DNA from: Neisseriaceae bacterium JH1-16
Lineage (GTDB): Bacteria; Pseudomonadota; Gammaproteobacteria; Burkholderiales; Chromobacteriaceae
Assembly (NCBI GenBank): GCA_025989215.1
Contig: JAPDNP010000001.1
Location: 558,001 to 622,000 of the forward strand
DNA: 64,000 bases
Direction of reading: 5' to 3'
The notes below the pieces were generated by a model. It searched no databases, had not been told where the DNA came from, and saw only the letters and a program-made list of their open reading frames with translations. The first letter of the stretch is position 1. Each line of letters opens with the position of its first letter. Made by a program: the position numbers and the translations under genes. Positions 58,652 through 64,000 of the stretch are shown here, piece after piece.

Positions 58652-58849
58652 ATGTATCTAATTTGGATAGGCTGGCTGTATTTCGTGCTGATGTTTTCGG
58701 TCGCGCAAGGCAGTGTATTGCGCGGCGGGCTGATGCTGGTGCTGCTGGGCGTGTTGCCGACGCTGCTCATGGGCTGGGTGCTGCGGCAACGGCGTCGCAA
58801 TCGGCTGGCCCGCGAACAGGAAAAGCACGGGGGCTTTCCAAAGGCTTGA
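58652..58849 (+). CDS. Small membrane protein
   Basis: A 65-residue protein with two hydrophobic segments (about 2-18 and 26-43) and a basic C-terminal tail (RQRRRNRLAREQEK). Start ATG 58652 is the first that begins the helix. No family is recognised. It lies just upstream of the rpsB promoter on the same strand. Confidence 0.6.
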   Translation: MYLIWIGWLYFVLMFSVAQGSVLRGGLMLVLLGVLPTLLMGWVLRQRRRNRLAREQEKHGGFPKA

Positions 58850-58875
58850 ATTTTTAGGGGCCGCAGTGCTAAAAT
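58846..58875 (+). promoter_or_regulatory. rpsB promoter
   Basis: TTGAAT (58846-58851) and TAAAAT (58870-58875) are spaced by 18 bp, upstream of the rpsB leader. It is a good sigma-70-type match. Confidence 0.65.
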
Positions 58876-58910
58876 CTTGCGCTCCCCAAATTTCGGGGAA
58901 GTAAATCGCA

Positions 58911-58957
58911 CATTCGCGCCAAAGGGTGCCCACAGCGTGGGTTCTTGCGCGAATGGA
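58911..58957 (+). other. Stem-loop in rpsB leader
   Basis: ATTCGCGC (left) and GCGCGAAT (right) pair around an inner CCCAC/GTGGG stem in the leader before rpsB. It may take part in S2 autoregulation, by analogy with other rpsB leaders; the exact class is not recognised. Confidence 0.55.
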
Positions 58958-58983
58958 GGCATAACCCTTTAAGGAATACCTAA

Positions 58984-59718
58984 ATGACTACTGCAGTGAC
59001 CATGCGTCAAATGCTGGAAGCCGGCGTTCACTTCGGCCACCAAACCCGTTTCTGGAACCCGAAAATGTCCAAGTACATTTTCGGTGCTCGCAACAAGATT
59101 CACATCATCAACCTGGAAAAGACCCTGCCGCTGTTCGTTGAAGCGCAGGAGTACGTGCGCCGTCTGGCTGCGAACAAGGGCACCATCCTGTTCGTTGGCA
59201 CCAAGCGTCAGGCTCGTGAAATCGTTCGCGAAGAAGCGTCGCGTGCAGGTGTTCCGTTCGTTGACCACCGCTGGCTCGGCGGCATGCTGACCAACTACAA
59301 GACGGTCAAGCAGTCGATCAAGCGTCTGGAAGAGAAAAGTGCTCTTCTGGAAGCCGCTGGCGACACTGGTTACAACAAGAAAGAAATGCTGGATCTGCAG
59401 CGTGAAGTAGAAAAGCTGAATCGCAGCCTGGGCGGTATCAAGGATATGAAGGGTCTGCCGGACGCCATCTTCATCATCGATACCGGCTACCAGAAGGGTA
59501 CCGTTGTTGAAGCGCAGAAACTGGGCATCCCGGTTATCGGCGTGGTCGACACCAACAACAACCCGGACGGCATCGCTTACGTGATCCCGGGTAACGACGA
59601 CTCCAGCCGCGCTATTCGTCTGTACGCTCGTGGCATGGCTGACGCGATCCTGGAAGGTCGTGCCCAGTCGCTGCAAGAGCTGGTTGCTGCTGCCGAGCCG
59701 GCTGCCGCTGCCGAGTAA
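58984..59718 (+). CDS. rpsB: 30S ribosomal protein S2
   Basis: A 244-residue S2. [23 protein letters not shown] is the family start, [14 protein letters not shown] follows, and [24 protein letters not shown] near 190-213 is conserved. Its codon use is more T- and A-tolerant than the neighbours, typical of highly expressed genes. A leader hairpin precedes it and a terminator follows, before tsf. Confidence 0.98.
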   Translation: MTTAVTMRQMLEAGVHFGHQTRFWNPKMSKYIFGARNKIHIINLEKTLPLFVEAQEYVRRLAANKGTILFVGTKRQAREIVREEASRAGVPFVDHRWLGGMLTNYKTVKQSIKRLEEKSALLEAAGDTGYNKKEMLDLQREVEKLNRSLGGIKDMKGLPDAIFIIDTGYQKGTVVEAQKLGIPVIGVVDTNNNPDGIAYVIPGNDDSSRAIRLYARGMADAILEGRAQSLQELVAAAEPAAAAE

Positions 59719-59724
59719 GTAGGC

Positions 59725-59748
59725 AAAGGGGCGAAAGCCCCTTTTTTT
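59725..59748 (+). terminator. rpsB terminator/attenuator
   Basis: An AAGGGGC / GCCCCTT stem with GAAA loop is followed by TTTTTT between rpsB and tsf. It probably lowers tsf read-through. Confidence 0.9.
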
Positions 59749-59793
59749 GGCCCGCTTATTTCTACTACACGCTTGAATCAAGGAGTCCCTAAC

Positions 59794-60663
59794 ATGGCGG
59801 AAATCACCGCAAAAATGGTAGCCGACCTGCGCGCTGCCACTGGTCTTGGCATGATGGAGTGCAAGAAGGCTCTCGTTGAAGCCGAAGGCGACTCGGCCAA
59901 GGCTGAAGAGATCCTGCGCATCAAGTCCGGCAACAAGGCCGCCAAGATGGCTGGTCGTATTGCTGCAGAGGGTGTTGTAGCGGCTTTCGTTGACGGTGGT
60001 GTTGGCGCGCTGGTTGAAATCAACTGCGAAACCGACTTCGTCGCCAAAGACGAAACCTTCCTGGCGTTTGCCAATGCAGCGGCTCAGGCCGTTGTAAAAG
60101 CCAACCCGGCCGACGTTGAAGCCCTGGGCGAAGTCAAAACCGCCGACGGCATCTCCGTTGAAGAAGTGCGCAAGGCTGCTATCGCCAAGCTGGGCGAGAA
60201 CATGACCATCCGTCGCTTCGTTCGCTACGAAACCGAAGGCAAGATCGCTACCTATCTGCACGGCGCCAAGCTGGGTGTGATCGTCGATATCGCCGGCGAA
60301 GAATCGCTGGGTCGCGACATCGCCATGCACATCGCCGCTTCCAAGCCGATCTGTGTATCGAAAGACCAGGTTCCGGCCGAAAAGCTGGAAACCGAGCGCA
60401 AGATCTACACCGCTCAGGCTGCTGAATCGGGCAAGCCGGCCGATATCGTTGCCAAGATGGTTGAAGGCCGCGTTACCAAGTACCTGGCCGAAGTGACTCT
60501 GCTGGGTCAGCCGTTCGTTAAGAACCCGGACGTGACCGTTGAAAAGCTGCTGGCTGAGAAATCGGCCAAGGTGAACGCGTTCGCCATGATCGTGGTGGGC
60601 GAGGGCATCGAAAAGGCTGTAGTGGACTACGCTGCCGAAGTGGCCGCCGCCGCCAAGCTGTAA
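59794..60663 (+). CDS. tsf: Elongation factor Ts
   Basis: A 289-residue EF-Ts, the nucleotide exchange factor of EF-Tu. [22 protein letters not shown] near 12-33, the TDFVAKD motif near 81-87 and the core repeats are present. AAGGAG lies 8 bases before ATG 59794. Confidence 0.98.
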   Translation: MAEITAKMVADLRAATGLGMMECKKALVEAEGDSAKAEEILRIKSGNKAAKMAGRIAAEGVVAAFVDGGVGALVEINCETDFVAKDETFLAFANAAAQAVVKANPADVEALGEVKTADGISVEEVRKAAIAKLGENMTIRRFVRYETEGKIATYLHGAKLGVIVDIAGEESLGRDIAMHIAASKPICVSKDQVPAEKLETERKIYTAQAAESGKPADIVAKMVEGRVTKYLAEVTLLGQPFVKNPDVTVEKLLAEKSAKVNAFAMIVVGEGIEKAVVDYAAEVAAAAKL

Positions 60664-60687
60664 GCTGTAGACACGCTGTACCCCATA

Positions 60688-60717
60688 ACGGCACCCTGAG
60701 TATCAGGGTGCCGTTTT
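60688..60717 (+). terminator. tsf terminator
   Basis: An ACGGCACCCTGA / TCAGGGTGCCGT stem is followed by TTTT. Confidence 0.9.
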
Positions 60718-60759
60718 GCAAGTGAATATCCCCCGAATTACCGCGCACACGAGGTCACC

Positions 60760-61479
60760 ATGAGCCAAACCCCCGCCTATAAACGCATACTGCTGAAACT
60801 TTCCGGCGAAGCCCTGATGGGCGATGACAGCTATGGCATCAACCGCGCTACGATCGAGCAGATTGTCGGGCAGATCAAGGAAGTGGTGGACTTGGGTGTG
60901 CAGGTCGGCATCGTCATCGGTGGTGGCAACATCTTCCGCGGCGTCGCACCTGCTGCTGCTGGGATGGATCGCGCCACTGCCGACTACATGGGCATGATGG
61001 CGACCGTGATGAACGCGCTGGCGCTCAAGGATGCCATGACCAAGGCAGGCCTGATCGCGCGCGTGCAGTCTGCGCTGACCATGCAGCAAATCGCCGAACC
61101 CTATGTGCGCGGCAAGGCGATGCAATACCTCGAGGAAGGCAAAGTGGTGGTGTTCGCTGCCGGTACCGGCAACCCGTTCTTTACCACCGACACCGCTGCT
61201 GCGCTGCGCGGCATGGAGATGAACGTCGATATCATGCTCAAGGCCACCAAGGTCGATGGCGTGTACACCGACGATCCGAAGAAGAACCCGGATGCCGTGC
61301 GTTACCATACTCTGACTTTCGATGAGGCCATCGGTCGCAACCTGAAAGTGCTGGACGCAACGGCATTTGCGCTGTGTCGTGATCAGCAGCTTAATATCAA
61401 GGTGTTCAGCATCTTCAAGACCGGCGCGCTCAAACGGGTCGTGCTTGGCGAAGATGAAGGCACGCTGGTACACTATTAA
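60760..61479 (+). CDS. pyrH: Uridylate kinase
   Basis: A 239-residue UMP kinase of the amino-acid kinase fold. [20 protein letters not shown] near the start, [11 protein letters not shown] near 51-61, and [35 protein letters not shown]-type sequence near 144-178 are typical. It makes UDP for nucleotide synthesis. Confidence 0.98.
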   Translation: MSQTPAYKRILLKLSGEALMGDDSYGINRATIEQIVGQIKEVVDLGVQVGIVIGGGNIFRGVAPAAAGMDRATADYMGMMATVMNALALKDAMTKAGLIARVQSALTMQQIAEPYVRGKAMQYLEEGKVVVFAAGTGNPFFTTDTAAALRGMEMNVDIMLKATKVDGVYTDDPKKNPDAVRYHTLTFDEAIGRNLKVLDATAFALCRDQQLNIKVFSIFKTGALKRVVLGEDEGTLVHY

Positions 61480-61495
61480 GCTACCTAATACCCGG

Positions 61496-61533
61496 GCGGA
61501 AACGGTCTATTCCCGTTTCCGCCTTGTTTTTCC
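61496..61533 (+). terminator. pyrH terminator
   Basis: A GGCGGAAACGG / CCGTTTCCGCC stem is followed by TTGTTTTT. Confidence 0.85.
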
Positions 61534-61557
61534 AGAATACCCATCCGTGGAGTTGTC

Positions 61558-62115
61558 ATGATCAACGAAGTGAAGAAAACGGCCGAGCAAAAAATGCTGA
61601 AGTCGCTGGAAGCGTTCAAGGCGGATCTCGCCAAGGTGCGTACCGGCCGTGCTCACACCGGCATCCTTGACCACGTGCAAGTCGATTATTACGGCAATCC
61701 TACCCCGATCAATCAGGTGGCCAACGTCACCCTGATCGATGCTCGCACCATCGGTGTGCAGCCGTGGGAAAAGCCGATGTTGGCCAAAGTAGAAAAAGCG
61801 ATTCGTGATGCTGACCTCGGCCTGAACCCGGCGTCGATGGGGGACGTGATCCGCGTTCCGATGCCAATGCTGACCGAAGAGCGCCGCAAGGAAATGATCA
61901 AGCTGGTGCGCAGCGAAGCCGAAGGCGCCCGTGTCGCCATTCGCAACGTTCGCCGTGACGCCAACAACGATTTCAAAAACCTGCTGAAAGACAAGGCGAT
62001 CACCGAAGACGACGATCGCCGTGGTCAGGAAGACGTGCAAAAGCTCACCGACAAGGCCATCGTCGAAGTCGATAAGCTGCTGGCCGCCAAAGAAGCCGAA
62101 TTGCTGGCGGTTTAA
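61558..62115 (+). CDS. frr: Ribosome recycling factor
   Basis: A 185-residue RRF that splits post-termination ribosomes with [24 protein letters not shown] near 15-35, [22 protein letters not shown] near 87-108 and the full helical bundle are present. Length is standard. Confidence 0.98.
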   Translation: MINEVKKTAEQKMLKSLEAFKADLAKVRTGRAHTGILDHVQVDYYGNPTPINQVANVTLIDARTIGVQPWEKPMLAKVEKAIRDADLGLNPASMGDVIRVPMPMLTEERRKEMIKLVRSEAEGARVAIRNVRRDANNDFKNLLKDKAITEDDDRRGQEDVQKLTDKAIVEVDKLLAAKEAELLAV

Positions 62116-62125
62116 GGAGCTCGGT

Positions 62126-62875
62126 TTGTTCGGAAGCTCGACACAGGCGGTGCCCGAGGTGAAGCGGGTACCGCGCCATGTGGCCATTATCATGGATGGT
62201 AATGGCCGCTGGGCTAAAAAGCGTTTCCTGCCCCGCGTTGCAGGCCACAAGCGTGGTCTCGAAGCGGTGCGGGAGACCGTTAAGGCCTGCAGCGAGATGG
62301 GGGTGGAATACCTCACGCTGTTTGCTTTCTCCACCGAGAATTGGCGCCGTCCCGAGGACGAGGTGTCCTTTCTGATGGAGTTGTTCCTGCGCGCACTGGA
62401 GAACGAAGTGGTGCGTCTAGGGCGAAACAATATCCGCCTGAAGGTGATCGGCTCGCGTGAGCGATTCTCTGCCGCGATCGGCGAGCGCATCGCCGCGGCC
62501 GAGGCGAGCACCGCCGCCAACACCGGCCTGACGCTGACCATCGCCGCCGATTACGGCGGTCGCTGGGACATCATGCAGGCCGCCAACCAGCTGTTGGCCG
62601 AAGGCTGCACCGAACTGACCGAAGAAGCCTTGAGTGGTCGCCTGTCGATGGCGTACGCTCCGGAGCCGGATCTGTTCATTCGCACCGGCGGTGAAGTGCG
62701 CATCAGCAACTTCCTGCTCTGGCAGCTCGCCTATACCGAATTACACTTCACCGATCTGCTCTGGCCGGACTTTGGGCCGGCCGCACTGGGTCAAGCCATC
62801 TCCTCCTACCAATGCCGCGAGCGTCGCTTCGGCCGGACCAGCGAACAGCTGCCGGACGGCGAGCGCCGCAGCTGA
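62126..62875 (+). CDS. uppS: Undecaprenyl diphosphate synthase
   Basis: A 249-residue cis-prenyltransferase that makes the C55 carrier lipid. [16 protein letters not shown] near 18-33 carries the catalytic Asp, and [24 protein letters not shown]-type sequence near 192-215 binds the substrate. The best start is TTG 62126, with AAGGAG 7 bases upstream; no ATG precedes the conserved MDGNGRW. It lies 10 bp after frr. Confidence 0.95.
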   Translation: MFGSSTQAVPEVKRVPRHVAIIMDGNGRWAKKRFLPRVAGHKRGLEAVRETVKACSEMGVEYLTLFAFSTENWRRPEDEVSFLMELFLRALENEVVRLGRNNIRLKVIGSRERFSAAIGERIAAAEASTAANTGLTLTIAADYGGRWDIMQAANQLLAEGCTELTEEALSGRLSMAYAPEPDLFIRTGGEVRISNFLLWQLAYTELHFTDLLWPDFGPAALGQAISSYQCRERRFGRTSEQLPDGERRS

Positions 62876-62881
62876 GCCTAC

Positions 62882-63682
62882 ATGCTAAGAACACGCGTTC
62901 TGACCGCGCTGGTCCTGCTGCCGCTGATGCTGGCGGCGCTGTTCCGCTTTCCTCCGCTCGCCTGGACGGGTTTCTCTGCGCTGATCGCCGGCCTGGCCCT
63001 CTGGGAATACACCCGGATGACCGGCATGAAGGACGCCGCCAAGTGGTCCTATCTGGCGGCCAGCGCGGTGCTGGCGGGGGCTGCCTGGAAGTTTGACTAC
63101 CGGATGGGACTGGTCGAGCACCTGCTGGTGCTGGCATTCTGGCTGGTAATCGCGCCGCTTTGGCTAGTAAAGCGCTGGAAGCTGCAGGAAGGACTGCTGG
63201 CACGGCTGCTCGGCTGGCTGTTGATGTTCCCCGCTTGGTTTGCCCTGCTCGAATGGCGGCCGGTGCCGCAGGCCGGCTTGCAGTTGCTATCGCTGATGGC
63301 GCTGGTCTGGGTCGCCGATATTGCCGCCTACTTTGCCGGCAAGGCCTTCGGTCGCCGCAAGCTAGCACCGGCAATCAGCCCCGGCAAGAGCTGGGAAGGG
63401 GTGTTCGGTGCAGTGTTCGCGGTGGCGCTCTATAGCGTGCTGGTCAATCATTTGGGTTGGGTGCCGTTTGCCATCAGTGACTGGTTGTTACTGCCGGTGG
63501 CGGTGGCGCTGACTGCCGTCAGCGTCGTCGGCGACCTGCTCGAGTCGTGGTTCAAGCGCGGCGCAGGCATCAAGGACAGTAGTGCGCTGCTGCCGGGGCA
63601 TGGTGGGGTATACGACCGCATCGATAGCCTGATTGCGGTACTTGCCGTTGCCAATGCATTGTCGGTGTTGGTTCGCTTCTAG
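62882..63682 (+). CDS. cdsA: Phosphatidate cytidylyltransferase
   Basis: A 266-residue inner membrane enzyme that makes CDP-diacylglycerol from phosphatidate and CTP. About eight membrane segments are visible. The signature SVVGDLLESWFKRGAGIKDSS followed by LLPGHGGVYDRIDS near 218-250 holds the metal-binding Asp residues. It starts 6 bp after uppS. Confidence 0.97.
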   Translation: MLRTRVLTALVLLPLMLAALFRFPPLAWTGFSALIAGLALWEYTRMTGMKDAAKWSYLAASAVLAGAAWKFDYRMGLVEHLLVLAFWLVIAPLWLVKRWKLQEGLLARLLGWLLMFPAWFALLEWRPVPQAGLQLLSLMALVWVADIAAYFAGKAFGRRKLAPAISPGKSWEGVFGAVFAVALYSVLVNHLGWVPFAISDWLLLPVAVALTAVSVVGDLLESWFKRGAGIKDSSALLPGHGGVYDRIDSLIAVLAVANALSVLVRF

Positions 63683-63691
63683 AAAGCATTC

Positions 63692-64000
63692 ATGAAACCG
63701 CAAGGAATCACTCTGCTCGGGGCGACCGGCAGCATCGGTGTCAATACGCTCGATGTCGTTGCCCGTCACCCTGATCGTTATCGCGTCGTCGCGCTGACCG
63801 GCCACCGCCAGGTCGATCGGCTGTACGAACAATGTCTCGCGTTTGCACCGGCCGTTGCTGTCGTTGCCGATGCGACCGCAGCGGCGGCGTTGACGGCGCG
63901 TTTGCGCTCGGCTGGCAGTCGCACCGAGGTGTGGCATGGGCCGGCAGCGCTGGAAGAGGTTGCCCGACTCCCCGAGGCCGACATGGTGATGTCGGCGATC
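63692..64000 (+). CDS. dxr: 1-deoxy-D-xylulose 5-phosphate reductoisomerase, N-terminal part
   Basis: The first 103 codons run off the right edge. [23 protein letters not shown] (about residues 8-30) is the NADPH-binding start of DXR. The enzyme forms MEP in isoprenoid synthesis, upstream in logic of uppS. It starts 9 bp after cdsA. Confidence 0.96.
   Translation, partial: MKPQGITLLGATGSIGVNTLDVVARHPDRYRVVALTGHRQVDRLYEQCLAFAPAVAVVADATAAAALTARLRSAGSRTEVWHGPAALEEVARLPEADMVMSAI

Overview
The window looks like a chromosomal segment of a GC-rich, chitin-degrading betaproteobacterium of the Neisseriales (Chromobacteriaceae or Chitinibacteraceae type). The evidence is the order rpsB-tsf-pyrH-frr-uppS-cdsA-dxr, a copper lytic polysaccharide monooxygenase with a chitin-binding module, and a large cobalamin locus. 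The family placement is an inference from gene content, not a database result.

Layout. 1-7 kb: accessory region with a partial VirK/YbjX-like gene, a divergent unit of a DUF6502 regulator, a FecR-domain protein and a TPR/outer-membrane barrel protein, then a cupin, a stefin-like protein and a histone-H1-like protein. 7-21 kb: housekeeping and stress genes (aspA and a LysR regulator, cold shock protein, PAS-GAF-GGDEF diguanylate cyclase, msrB, phosphatase, AEC carrier, dgt, small lipoproteins, AI-2E-type permease, FAD oxidoreductase, methyltransferase). 21-46.6 kb: cobalamin uptake and synthesis. A B12 riboswitch at about 42.7-42.9 kb heads a minus-strand operon: Ni/Co permease, ferredoxin, cobN, chlI/D-type chelatase, cobA, cbiE, cbiX-cbiC fusion, cbiD, cobI, cobM, cbiG, cobJ-cobK fusion, cobW. 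It is followed by btuD-btuF-btuC-cobO-cobB. cobC and cbiB (minus) and cobQ (plus) lie on the other side. 46.6-53 kb: a tripartite efflux system (NodT-type outer membrane factor, HlyD adaptor, DHA2 MFS pump) with a MaoC-like protein, an SDR and an HxlR regulator. The same 17-bp operator occurs at both regulated promoters. 53-57 kb: Fur-type heme uptake and utilisation (hmuV, hmuU, hmuT, hemS-like, hemP). 57-58.4 kb: the LPMO. 58.6-64 kb: translation and lipid/isoprenoid genes, ending inside dxr.

The strongest unexplained signal is a highly iterated 10-mer, GTTGGCCGAA. Its 9-base core occurs about 40 times on the two strands, against an expectation below one. It lies mostly inside genes and is missing from the first 6.8 kb. 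It behaves like an uptake-signal-type or chromosome-architecture motif. Other leads are a possible type-11-secretion-like FecR/barrel pair under twin operators, a bacterial stefin homologue, a three-copy intergenic repeat, a CobW lacking its CxCC motif, and a CobN with a roughly 110-residue histidine-rich insert.
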